This document shows, piece by piece, positions 31,476 through 38,825 of a stretch of DNA of 64,000 bases. Position 1 is the stretch's first letter. Each line of letters starts with the position of its first letter. Location: positions 62,001-126,000 of the forward strand of contig CP141731.1 in NCBI GenBank assembly GCA_035621235.1. The letters run 5' to 3'. Source of the DNA: Actinomycetaceae bacterium MB13-C1-2 (GTDB lineage: Bacteria; Actinomycetota; Actinomycetes; Actinomycetales; Actinomycetaceae). The notes below the pieces were generated by a model that was given only the letters and a program-made list of their open reading frames with translations, searched no databases and had not been told where the DNA came from. Made by a program: the position numbers and the translations under genes.

Positions 31476-33135
31476 TTACGCCGAGCAGATCCAAGCCGCT
31501 CCTAAGCACCTGCGAGGTCGCCTCATTCAGCCAAAGTCGCGCAGTGTGCGCATCGGTCACTTCCTCGTCCGCACGCGGAGTCACGCGACACTGTGAGTAC
31601 CAAGCGTGGTACGTCGACGCGAGCGATTCCAGGTAACGGGCAATGCGGTGAACCTCACGCAGGTCGGCCGCTTGGGCGACAACCTCGGGGAACCGGGCCA
31701 GAGCGGCAATCAGTTCCTCGTCCGCAGGATGATCCAACTGGGACGGATCGTACGTCTCCCCCATGTGGACGCCGTGCTCTTCGGCATTGCGGGCGACGGA
31801 ACGAGTGCGGGCGTGGGCGTACTGAACGTAGTAGACCGGATTTTCGTTCGAGCGGCTCGCAAGCAGATCGAGGTCAATTGTCAGCGGGGTGTCAGCCGAG
31901 ACTCGTACCAGCGAGTACCGGGATGCATCAACTCCGACTGCATCAACCAGATCGTCCAGCGTGACGACGGTTCCAGCGCGCTTCGACATGCGAACTGGCT
32001 CCCCGTCACGAAGCAGAGAAACCAGCTGGCCGATAATGATCTGCATATTCTCGCCCGGAACGTCCCCAAACGCCGCACACACAGCCATCATTCGCCCGAT
32101 GTAACCGTGATGGTCTGCGCCAAGCAGGTAGATAGCGTTGTCAGCCCCACGCAGACGCTTGTCGAGGTAGTAGGCGACATCGCCGGAAAGGTATGCAGCT
32201 TCGCCGTTCGACTTGATGAGGACACGATCTTTGTCGTCGCCGAAATCAGTTGAGCGTAGCCAGAGAGCTCCGTCTTTCTCGAAGACAACGTTCTTGTCTC
32301 GAAGCACGTCGATCGCTCTATCGACCGCGCCAGATTCGTGCAGCGACTCCTCGTGGAAGAAGACATCAAAATCAACCCGAAAGTCATGCAGCTTCTGTTT
32401 GATCTCATCGAACATGATCTCAACCCCGCCTGAGCGGAAAGCTTCCAGAGCCTCCGCGTCAGGCAGAGTCGCCGGGGCAGGAAGGCCCCCCTCGAGATTG
32501 ACGTCGGTTACTTGCTGCGCGATCTCTTCGATGTACTGCCCGCCATAGCCGTCCTCGGGCACTTCCTCTCCACGAGCACGCGCCAACAGGGACTTTGCAA
32601 ATTTATCGATCTGAGAACCATGGTCATTGAAGTAGTACTCGCGCACAACGCTCGCGCCAGAGGCGGCAAGAACTCGGGCGAGCGCATCGCCAAAGGCTGC
32701 CCAGCGCGCACCGCCCAGGTGAACGGGGCCGGTCGGGTTCGCAGAAACATATTCAAGGTTAATGGTCTGTCCAGCTAGGGACTCTCCGCGACCATAGTCG
32801 CCACCGTCCTCGATTATCTTCCCGACGATCTCACCGGCGGCGGCCGTGTCGAGTCGGATGTTTACGAAGCCCGGTCCGGCAATGTCGACTTCTTGGACAC
32901 CGGGGTTCTCGCGCAGACGCTTTGCTAAAAGCTCAGCGAAGTCGCGGGGAGCCATTCCGGCCTTCTTCCCCAGTTGCATCGCGACGTTGGTGGACCAGTC
33001 ACCGTGTTCGCGGACTCGCGGACGCTCGATGGTTACCTCTTCCGGAATCTGGGCGATATCGAGTTCGACTTCGCCCGTTTCCGCCATAGAAACGAGGATC
33101 ATGCGTACCAGAGTTGAGAGTTCTTGAGGAGTCAC
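31456..33135 (-). CDS. argS: Arginyl-tRNA synthetase
   Basis: ArgS charges tRNA-Arg. The 559-residue class I synthetase has the N-terminal Add1 domain, the HIGH-like motif in [15 protein letters not shown] near residues 130-145, the KMSK-like [15 protein letters not shown] near 378-393, and a C-terminal anticodon-binding domain with [12 protein letters not shown]. In many actinobacteria argS is followed by lysA, hom, thrC, thrB and rho; here it is followed only by a CYTH gene on the opposite strand and the thrB-like gene. Confidence 0.96.
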   Translation of the reverse strand: MTPQELSTLVRMILVSMAETGEVELDIAQIPEEVTIERPRVREHGDWSTNVAMQLGKKAGMAPRDFAELLAKRLRENPGVQEVDIAGPGFVNIRLDTAAAGEIVGKIIEDGGDYGRGESLAGQTINLEYVSANPTGPVHLGGARWAAFGDALARVLAASGASVVREYYFNDHGSQIDKFAKSLLARARGEEVPEDGYGGQYIEEIAQQVTDVNLEGGLPAPATLPDAEALEAFRSGGVEIMFDEIKQKLHDFRVDFDVFFHEESLHESGAVDRAIDVLRDKNVVFEKDGALWLRSTDFGDDKDRVLIKSNGEAAYLSGDVAYYLDKRLRGADNAIYLLGADHHGYIGRMMAVCAAFGDVPGENMQIIIGQLVSLLRDGEPVRMSKRAGTVVTLDDLVDAVGVDASRYSLVRVSADTPLTIDLDLLASRSNENPVYYVQYAHARTRSVARNAEEHGVHMGETYDPSQLDHPADEELIAALARFPEVVAQAADLREVHRIARYLESLASTYHAWYSQCRVTPRADEEVTDAHTARLWLNEATSQVLRSGLDLLGVTAPEQM

Positions 33136-33286
33136 AGGACGAGCCTATCGCCCAGACACCCCACTTCTATACACAGATCCCGCTTCGTGGTCGGACCCAC
33201 AGGTCTCTGATCTGCGAGGTGCTAATGACGAGGGGTTTCGACATCCTTAGCTAAAGTGCCGAGTCGAATCGTTCGAAGGAAGCATA

Positions 33287-33631
33287 ATGCCAACTATTCA
33301 AGCAGGTGACGCCAACCCCCGCCCCGACAATGATTGTCCTCCCTGGTGCGAGGGAAGGCACCGTGACCTCAACGGAAAGTTGCAGGGCAGCGATCGCACG
33401 CACGCGCTGAGCGCCGGATTGCAGCCTGTGATCGCCGGGGCGGTCACTTCAGGCGATCCGATGGAGGCCTACCCAACTGAGTTCGACGTGCTCCGTTACC
33501 AGGGGCATGGTGACAAAGAAGAGTGGGTCTTCATAGGTGACGATGACATCGGCTGGTGTGTGACTATCGAAAGCGCTTCCCGTATATATCGTGCCCTGGG
33601 CGCGGTTCTAGCGGGAGCGGATCCATATTGA
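33287..33631 (+). CDS. DUF6907-like protein
   Basis: A 114-residue protein containing DCPPWCEGRHRD near residues 16-27 and, near the end, GWCVTIESASRIYRALGAVL. A CPxWC-x-H opening with a helical C-terminus matches the actinobacterial DUF6907 family, common on mobile elements. Role unknown. A GAAGGAAG site precedes the ATG. Its last 68 bases overlap, in the opposite direction, the end of the XRE regulator gene. It is the first gene of the accessory stretch after argS. Confidence 0.65.
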   Translation: MPTIQAGDANPRPDNDCPPWCEGRHRDLNGKLQGSDRTHALSAGLQPVIAGAVTSGDPMEAYPTEFDVLRYQGHGDKEEWVFIGDDDIGWCVTIESASRIYRALGAVLAGADPY

Positions 33632-33929
33632 ACACCACTCCCATCTCTTTGGCGGGCGTGAAGATCGATCCAGAGTACGAGGGAAGAATGTCTTCCAGGT
33701 GAACCCCAAGCACGCGGCAGACAGCAAGAAGAGTGTAGAGCGTGGGATTCGTAGGAGTGTCGGGCGACTTCAGGCCTTTTTCGAGCCTTTGGTATGTGTG
33801 CCTTGACAGGCCAGCAGCGAACGCCACATGTTCCTGAGACAACCCCTTACTTTCGCGAACACGGGTTATGTTGTCTCCGAGTTCTCTAGTGAAACGCTCC
33901 CAGCCCTTTGTGTGTTCACGACCTGCCAT
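33564..33929 (-). CDS. XRE-family helix-turn-helix regulator
   Basis: A 121-residue DNA-binding protein. The helix-turn-helix is at about residues 15-70: GDNITRVRESKGLSQEHVAF, then AGLSRHTYQRLEKG, LYTLLAVCRVLGVHLEDIL. The remaining ~35 residues are Pro-rich and unlike known effector domains. It is convergent with, and overlaps, the DUF6907 gene by 68 bases, so the two messages are complementary at their 3' ends. Small XRE regulators of this type are usual on integrated elements. The target is unknown; the inverted repeat at 34077-34152 lies upstream of it. Confidence 0.8.
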   Translation of the reverse strand: MAGREHTKGWERFTRELGDNITRVRESKGLSQEHVAFAAGLSRHTYQRLEKGLKSPDTPTNPTLYTLLAVCRVLGVHLEDILPSYSGSIFTPAKEMGVVFNMDPLPLEPRPGHDIYGKRFR

Positions 33930-34387
33930 GCAAGAACTATTGGGCCTGATGCGACCTGGTTTCGACCTCCTATATCACGCCACTTTAAAGCTACAGGTGC
34001 TCGACTGAGGTCGTCGGAATGCCATTTTGATGGTCACCGATGCGGTCAAGGTGTTTATCAAGACCGTAAGCGGATCGGCTATAGGCGGAGATATCCGGCA
34101 ACAAAAGGCGCATTTGCCCAATACTTATCTGCACGTATCTCCACCTATAGCCATCGAAATTGTCGTGTTGTGATTGAGTTATCGATATGGATTAGGGCAT
34201 GTAGTGATTGTTGCGTACGAGTATCGGCCGTCGGGGCTGACCGCGTCCGCATTCTGTTTTTCCTGGTAACCGGTATTGCCATAATCGTCAGACGTGTCAA
34301 GGTCTGCTCATCCTGATCAGTACGTTGAGCGTCCGACATCGCGACCTAACTCCCGCGCAAACGCCTCTATCGGTGAGGGACCGTGTT
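33930..34387. other. Non-coding stretch of the accessory region
   Basis: No convincing gene in 458 bases. Short open frames here lack codon bias and ribosome sites. One hand-counted line (34081-34140) is 28/60 GC, lower than the flanking genes. The main content is the inverted repeat at 34077-34152. The left end must hold the promoter of the XRE gene. Confidence 0.5.
34077..34152. repeat. 17-bp inverted repeat with 42-base spacer
   Basis: GGCTATAGGCGGAGATA (34077-34093) and TATCTCCACCTATAGCC (34136-34152) match as an inverted repeat at 16 of 17 positions. The spacer contains a smaller stem, GGC-GCATTT-GCC. It may be a regulator or recombinase binding site, an insertion-sequence remnant or a small structured RNA. 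Confidence 0.75.
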
Positions 34388-35161
34388 TCATCGCGTCTTA
34401 CGCCGGTAGACAGTCGTGGCGATGGCATAGGCGGCGAGTAAGATACCGAAGCACCAAGCCAACGCGATCCAGATCTCACCTCCGACGGGCTTCCCCGTCA
34501 GCAGACTGCGGATCGTGTCGACGATCGCCGTGGCTGGCTGATGCTCCGCGAACGATCGCACCAGCCCCGGCATCGACTCTGTGGGCACGAACGCCGAACT
34601 CAGGAACGGGAGGAAAATCAGCGGGTATGAGAAAGCGCTCGCTCCGTCGCCCGAATTGGCCGTGAGTCCCGGGATCACCGCGATCCATGTCAGCGCAAGG
34701 GTGAACAGGATCAGTATGCCGGCGACCGCGAGCCATTCGAGCGGCCCGGCGCTCGATCGGAAACCCATCACCAGTGCGACACCCACGACCACTAGGAGCG
34801 AGACGAGGATCGCGACGAGCGAGGTAAGCACGTGCGCCCAGAGCACACTTGAACGCGCGATAGGCATCGAGCGGAACCGCTCAATGATTCCACCACTCAT
34901 ATCAAGGAAGAGCCGGTACGCGGTGTAAGAGATCCCCGAGGCGATCGTGATGAGCAGGATGCCGGGAAGTAGGTAGTTCACATATGACTCGTTACCGGCC
35001 CCGCTCCCAAGATCGACCGCTCCGCCGAAGACATAGACGAACAGCATCATCATTGCGACCGGCATGAGCGCCGTGGTGATGATGGTGTCGGGGCTGCGCA
35101 GTATGTGGCGCAGCGAGCGACCGGTGAGTACGGCGGTATCGCCGACGACATGGACGCTCAT
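34388..35161 (-). CDS. ABC-2 type export permease (DrrB-like)
   Basis: A 257-residue permease of the daunorubicin-resistance type, with six membrane spans (near residues 30-50, 65-85, 110-135, 145-170, 175-195 and 230-250) and the ABC-2 motif around MSGGIIERFRSMPIARSSVL at about residues 88-107. It pairs with the ATPase encoded immediately upstream, whose stop codon overlaps its start by four bases. Substrate unknown; DrrAB systems export lipids, antibiotics or other hydrophobic compounds. Confidence 0.9.
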   Translation of the reverse strand: MSVHVVGDTAVLTGRSLRHILRSPDTIITTALMPVAMMMLFVYVFGGAVDLGSGAGNESYVNYLLPGILLITIASGISYTAYRLFLDMSGGIIERFRSMPIARSSVLWAHVLTSLVAILVSLLVVVGVALVMGFRSSAGPLEWLAVAGILILFTLALTWIAVIPGLTANSGDGASAFSYPLIFLPFLSSAFVPTESMPGLVRSFAEHQPATAIVDTIRSLLTGKPVGGEIWIALAWCFGILLAAYAIATTVYRRKTR

Positions 35162-35958
35162 CCGAGCTTCCTTCCACTTTGGTTAGCGTTATCTGCCGCG
35201 ACCACGGCAAGGAACACTTCCTCAAGCCCGGGCTGCTTCTCGACGTACTCGACCTTCGCCCGCGGGAGTAGCCTCTTGAGCTCGTCCAGGGTACCGTCGG
35301 CGATGATGCGGCCTTCGTGCAGGATTGCGATGCGATCGGCGAGTTTCTCTGCCTCCTCGAGATACTGTGTGGTTAACAGCACAGTTGTCCCACCCTCTAC
35401 GAGGGTCTTGATCGCCTGCCACACCTCGATGCGCGCTTCGGGATCGAGGCCCGTAGTCGGCTCATCGAGGAAGATCACGGACGGCTCTCCGATCAGGCTC
35501 ATGGCAATGTCGAGTCGACGGCGCATCCCGCCCGAGTACGTCGCAACCTTGCGATCGCCCGCGCCGATCAGCGAGAACCGTGTGAGCAGCTCGTCCGCGA
35601 TCCCGCCGGGATCCGCTAGATGCCGCAGCTGCGCGATCATCATGAGGTTCTCCCGACCTGTGAGAATTCCATCTACGGCCGCAAACTGCCCGGTGAGGCT
35701 GATCGATTCTCGCACCTTCAGCGCCTGCGCGCCGACGTCAAAGCCAGCGACCATGGCGGTGCCCGCGTCAGCCTGCAACAGAGTAGCGAGGATCTTTACG
35801 ACAGTCGTCTTACCAGCACCGTTTGACCCGAGTAAAGCGAAGATGGTCCCCCACTCCACCTCGAGATCGACACCCCGAAGAACATGAAGTTCCTTGTATG
35901 ATTTCTCCACCCCTCTGAGGCGAATAGCCGCACCACGCTCGCTCATCACGGCACTCAT
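35158..35958 (-). CDS. ABC exporter ATP-binding protein (DrrA-like)
   Basis: A 266-residue ATPase. ATG 35958 overlaps the DUF1048 stop (ATGA). Walker A is LLGSNGAGKTTVVKI near residues 41-55, the signature YSGGMRRRLDIAMSL near 144, Walker B VIFLDEPTTGLD near 163 and the switch-region TTQYLEEAEKLADR near 194. The C-terminal ~45 residues, with VEYVEKQPGLEEVFLAV, are the DrrA-type extension. One hand-counted line in this gene (35221-35280) is 39/60 GC, higher than the non-coding flanks and consistent with recent acquisition. Confidence 0.93.
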   Translation of the reverse strand: MSAVMSERGAAIRLRGVEKSYKELHVLRGVDLEVEWGTIFALLGSNGAGKTTVVKILATLLQADAGTAMVAGFDVGAQALKVRESISLTGQFAAVDGILTGRENLMMIAQLRHLADPGGIADELLTRFSLIGAGDRKVATYSGGMRRRLDIAMSLIGEPSVIFLDEPTTGLDPEARIEVWQAIKTLVEGGTTVLLTTQYLEEAEKLADRIAILHEGRIIADGTLDELKRLLPRAKVEYVEKQPGLEEVFLAVVAADNANQSGRKLG

Positions 35959-36344
35959 TGCGCCTGTTCGAGATCCTGCTCCGCGATCGCCTTGTCGATC
36001 GTGGTGGAGAGTCGATCCTGCTCCCGCTCGACCCAACTCTTACCACCTCCGCGGTAGGTGTCGAGAAACGTCTCCATGAAATCGGCGGGGTTCTCGCCCA
36101 CAAGTTCGCGGATCGGCAGTCCGTCAGCGGCGGCGCGCTCGAGTATCTCGGCGAGATCTTCGAACATCCTCACCAGCGTCGAGCCATCATCAACTGCGCC
36201 GAAGTTCATCGTGTATCGCTCAAGCCCCCTCGCTGCTTCCCGGTATCCAGGAGGCAGTTGCTTGATGCGGGCTTTGTAATCACGCCACTTCTTCTTGTCG
36301 GCAAAATCACCGACGATCAGTTCGATCGGGTTGCGCATGATCAT
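35955..36344 (-). CDS. DUF1048 family protein
   Basis: A 129-residue helical protein of the DUF1048 family, which often lies between padR regulators and DrrAB-type exporters. Visible are the start MIMRNPIELIVGDFADKKKW, a basic helix YKARIKQLPPGYREAARGLE, and FMETFLDTYRGGGKSWVERE. ATG 36344 overlaps the padR stop (ATGA). No enzymatic motif is evident. Its consistent context suggests a role in regulating or assembling the exporter, but that is inference. Confidence 0.8.
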   Translation of the reverse strand: MIMRNPIELIVGDFADKKKWRDYKARIKQLPPGYREAARGLERYTMNFGAVDDGSTLVRMFEDLAEILERAAADGLPIRELVGENPADFMETFLDTYRGGGKSWVEREQDRLSTTIDKAIAEQDLEQAQ

Positions 36345-36670
36345 TTTCCTTCCGTATAGAGCTGTTCCAGCCGTCCTGCGAGAAAACTCCACGTTCCCCA
36401 GAACTCGTCGAGATCGCGGTGCCCCTGCGCATTGAGCGTGTAGACCTTGCGGGGCGGCCCTTTCTCCGAGGGCACCTTCTCCACATCGACCAACCCTCTC
36501 TGCTCTATGCGCAGCAGCAGGGCATAGATCGTGCCCTCAGCGATGTCGGAGAATCCCTGCTCCCGCAACCGGGCAGTGATCTGGTACCCATAGGCTGGAC
36601 TCGCAGCCAGGATCGCCAAGACGATCCCTTCCAGTGTGCCCTTGAGCATCTCAGTCATCTGACGACCCAT
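36341..36670 (-). CDS. PadR-family transcriptional regulator
   Basis: A 109-residue winged-helix repressor: MLKGTLEGIVLAILAASPAY, GYQITARLREQGF, EGTIYALLLRIEQRGLVDVE and GPPRKVYTLNAQGH are the family's consecutive helices and wing. PadR proteins usually repress the exporter they are co-transcribed with and release DNA on binding a toxic compound. It is the first gene of a four-gene operon joined throughout by ATGA overlaps. A candidate operator lies just upstream at 36685-36726. Confidence 0.92.
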   Translation of the reverse strand: MGRQMTEMLKGTLEGIVLAILAASPAYGYQITARLREQGFSDIAEGTIYALLLRIEQRGLVDVEKVPSEKGPPRKVYTLNAQGHRDLDEFWGTWSFLAGRLEQLYTEGK

Positions 36671-36684
36671 AGCACCACCTCAAC

Positions 36685-36726
36685 TATTCAGTGACATTGA
36701 CTACCGGTACAAAGTAACACTGAATA
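36685..36726 (-). promoter_or_regulatory. Candidate operator of the PadR-DrrAB operon
   Basis: TATTCAGTG (36685-36693) and CACTGAATA (36718-36726) are exact 9-bp inverted copies, with centres 33 bases apart, directly upstream of padR. A TACCGGTA palindrome sits between them. The spacing would place two dimers on the same face of the helix, consistent with PadR autoregulation. No confident -35/-10 pair was found. Confidence 0.5.
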
Positions 36727-37247
36727 CCAGTAGATAGCAATAATGAATAGTGAGCTGACGGCTTCGAGCTTTCGGGACTCGCAGATCAGCTCAAGACTTC
36801 GCATAGCCTCCCAGGCCAGCTTCTGGCGATCAGGTCTCTCATACGATCCAACCCTCACCTCGGAATAACCACTCGACATCTGAGAGAGGTCCGAATCCCG
36901 CAGGGAGGATAGAGGGTTTTTAGGATAGAGAGCGAAGTTCTAAACCCGGCGTAGGCAGGTGACCATCCACAGTCTCAGGCCCAGAGAGTCAGTGAGTGCA
37001 CACGAGAAATACTGGCTAGAACACCGGAATCTTGCCATGAACCCCGCGTGCTCGAACAGGTCTGCGGTGCCCCGTCTAAAATCCACCCGAACATGAGACG
37101 CAGGGTAGAGCAGCACGGCATCCTGATTCTTTGGGGGCCGTATAGAAGCAATACAGGATGCCAATTATTGGCAGGCCGCAGTTTGTAAAATCCGCGTAGT
37201 TTCAGGGGTGCGTTAATCACACACCCCTAAAAACAAGCCAAAGTGCA
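36727..37247. other. Non-coding stretch with decayed sequence
   Basis: About 520 bases without a credible gene on either strand; all frames are short and interrupted. A 7-bp hairpin, AGGGGTG (37204-37210) with CACCCCT (37222-37228), is the only structure noted. The region lies between the exporter operon and the dead toxin gene and probably consists of degraded mobile DNA. Confidence 0.5.
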
Positions 37248-37272
37248 CGGTGGTGGTGATTCACCACCACCG
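37248..37272. repeat. 25-bp perfect palindrome
   Basis: CGGTGGTGGTGA (37248-37259) and its exact complement TCACCACCACCG (37261-37272) flank a single T. On the minus strand it follows the dead toxin gene by 25 bases and is followed after ~20 bases by CTTGTTTTT. It could be that gene's old terminator or the end of a lost mobile element. Confidence 0.65.
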
Positions 37273-37297
37273 CGAGACACGCCCGATTTCTAGGTGC

Positions 37298-37614
37298 TTA
37301 GTTGTGGAGCCGGTGGAGCCAATACCCTGGTTTTCGGCGCTCGTGCGCGTAGGCGAGAATCACGACCCGTTCGGGTTCGACAATGTAGACGATGCGATAC
37401 GGGTAGCCGCGACTGACCGGCTACGAATCACCGTTCCATCATCGACTGTAGTGAACGGTTGGCCTGCATCTGGCCACTTGGACATATCGCGCCTAGTTTG
37501 CTGGGCGCGATCAATGAGCTTGTGCCCGATACCTGGTTCCTACGCAACGTACCAGTAGACAGCATCATCGAACCCACTAATGGCTTCGGGATGCTCCCAG
37601 TGCACTAGCGTCAT
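37298..37614 (-). pseudogene. ParE/RelE-type toxin, disrupted
   Basis: Reading the minus strand from ATG 37614 gives VHWEHPEAISGFDDAVYWYV, a ParE/RelE N-terminus, then an in-frame TAG (codon 25). The frame resumes as EPGIGHKLIDRAQQTRRDM, ending its useful part at VIRSRSV, where one base is missing; the next frame then reads RGYPYRIVYIVEPERVVILA and AYAHERRKPGYWLHRL before TAA. The second half is the characteristic ParE core and C-terminus. With a stop and a frameshift the gene is dead. The length of 317 bases is not a multiple of three. Confidence 0.82.
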
Positions 37615-37668
37615 GCGCTCAGCGATGCACGCAAGCGGGTGTAGTGTTCGTTAGCATTCACCAACTCG
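37611..37668 (-). pseudogene. Possible 3' end of the cognate antitoxin
   Basis: The minus strand reads VELVNANEHYTRLRASLSA and stops at TGA 37613-37611, overlapping the toxin ATG by ATGA, as antitoxin genes do. Only about 19 residues can belong to it, because the sequence further upstream is the opposite strand of the recombinase remnant. The junction at about 37660 is thus the end of a rearrangement. Too short to identify a family. Confidence 0.3.
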
Positions 37669-37899
37669 ACCGCGCCTGAACGATTTCTCGACCAAGCGTT
37701 GCGGATCCTGACCGAGGGCGAACTCACGTACCGTGCCACCGACGATAAAGAAAAACGCCTAGCAAACCAGGCGTTCCTCAAACGGATCTACATCACCGAA
37801 GAGGAAACCACCGAAATAAGTCTCGGCGAACCATTCGCAGGGCTGGTGAGTAACAATGCCCCCGGCTCAGGTTCAACTACGACCACAAACGTGCCCTAG
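37663..37899 (+). pseudogene. Serine recombinase, C-terminal remnant
   Basis: An open frame of 78 codons with no start of its own: NSTAPERFLDQALRIL, then EKRLANQAFLKRIYITEEE and SLGEPFAGLV. This is the closing segment of large serine recombinases/resolvases (family pattern R-x-x-NQAFFxKIYI ... EPFAxLL). The catalytic and zinc-ribbon parts are gone. The last codons and stop (37897-37899) overlap the 3' end of the tRNA-Arg gene on the other strand, the expected arrangement for an element integrated at that tRNA. Confidence 0.75.
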
Positions 37900-37964
37900 A
37901 CAGGACTCGAACCTGCGACCTTCCGCTCCGGAGGCGGACGCTCTATCCACTGAGCTACTAAGGC
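37892..37964 (-). tRNA. tRNA-Arg (anticodon CCG)
   Basis: A 73-base gene on the minus strand. Acceptor GCCTTAG pairs with CTAGGGC (one G-U), the D stem is GCTC/GAGC, the anticodon stem TCCGC/GCGGA encloses the loop CTCCGGA with anticodon CCG, and the T arm is GCAGG-TTCGAGT-CCTGT. CCA is not encoded. It decodes CGG. The recombinase remnant abuts its 3' end, so this tRNA has served as an integration site. Confidence 0.95.
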
Positions 37965-38039
37965 ATTCTTCGTAAACCTGTCTTTGGACGCTCGGTCCCA
38001 GCTTTACGGAAGCAGAAAAACTCTACCAGGCTTGCCGGG

Positions 38040-38825
38040 TCATCCCATCTCCGGGTCCCACAGCCCCTCTTCCTGGAAGACCTGTTTCGCCAGTTCCGGC
38101 ACATCAGTAACGATGCCGTCCACGCCTATGTTCACCAACTTGACCATCTGCTCTGGATCGTTGATCGTCCATACGTGAACAGCCAGACCGGCAGTGTGAG
38201 CAGTAGCAACAAAACGCGGACTAACCACTCGGATTCCCCGCGTCTTCTCGGGAACCTGGGCCGCTCTCGCATGATGTCTAGGACCGGGGACGCGCCATGT
38301 CTCAGCGTTCGAGACGGTCTCTGACGCAAGCAGGAGATTCACTATCGCCTTAACTCCCAGGGAGGTCGAGACTTCCGGGCCGCCAATAAGGCGAATGTGC
38401 TCAAGCCGACGTTCCGAGAACGACGCAATCATGGTGCGCCCGATCGCGTCGTGCTCCTTGAGCAACTCCACCAGCGGCTCTGCCACCTCGTTCGTCTTGG
38501 CGTCGATGTTGAGGTAGAGATCTGGGAACTCGGTCAGCACTTCAGAGAGCAGTGGCATCTTTTCGCCCGCCTCGTTACGAAGCTGCGAGATCTCTTCGTA
38601 GGTGTGATCGAAAATCTTGCCCTCGCCACCGTAACTTCGGTCGAGAGTTTCGTCATGGCAGACGACGACCTGACCGTCAGCGGTTAGCTGTACGTCCGTC
38701 TCAAGATATCTGATGCCGATCTCAGAGAGCCTCCGGAAGGCCGCCATCGAGTTCTCGGGGGCTTCAAAGCCCCCACCTCGATGCGCAAAGATAATTGGAT
38801 ACGGACTCGCGGCTACGGGTATCAC
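38040..38825 (-). CDS. Glycerophosphodiester phosphodiesterase
   Basis: A 261-residue GDPD enzyme that splits glycerophosphodiesters into glycerol-3-phosphate and an alcohol. Catalytic motifs: FAHRGGGFEAPENSMAAF near the N-terminus, ETDVQLTADGQVVVCHDETL near residues 42-61, and the late VWTINDPEQM and GIVTDVPE. GTG 38825 lies in a GTGA overlap with the M23 gene stop and has AGGAG upstream. No signal peptide is seen, so it is cytoplasmic. Confidence 0.92.
   Translation of the reverse strand: MIPVAASPYPIIFAHRGGGFEAPENSMAAFRRLSEIGIRYLETDVQLTADGQVVVCHDETLDRSYGGEGKIFDHTYEEISQLRNEAGEKMPLLSEVLTEFPDLYLNIDAKTNEVAEPLVELLKEHDAIGRTMIASFSERRLEHIRLIGGPEVSTSLGVKAIVNLLLASETVSNAETWRVPGPRHHARAAQVPEKTRGIRVVSPRFVATAHTAGLAVHVWTINDPEQMVKLVNIGVDGIVTDVPELAKQVFQEEGLWDPEMG

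Noticed and set aside
33255-33270. LexA (SOS)-like palindrome TCGAATCGTTCGA before the DUF6907 gene
   Set aside because: The actinobacterial LexA box needs TCGAAC-N4-GTTCGA; here the half-sites are only three bases apart, so the match is partial.
34145-34339. A 64-codon frame in the gene-free island stretch
   Set aside because: No recognisable motif and no convincing ribosome site; it also crosses one arm of the inverted repeat.
36688-37220. Short minus-strand frames between the PadR operon and the toxin remnant
   Set aside because: None shows a domain, codon bias or a start with a ribosome site; best seen as decayed DNA.
37204-37228. Hairpin AGGGGTG/CACCCCT as a terminator
   Set aside because: On the plus strand A residues follow rather than T, and on the minus strand the T-run precedes the stem, so it does not fit an intrinsic terminator.
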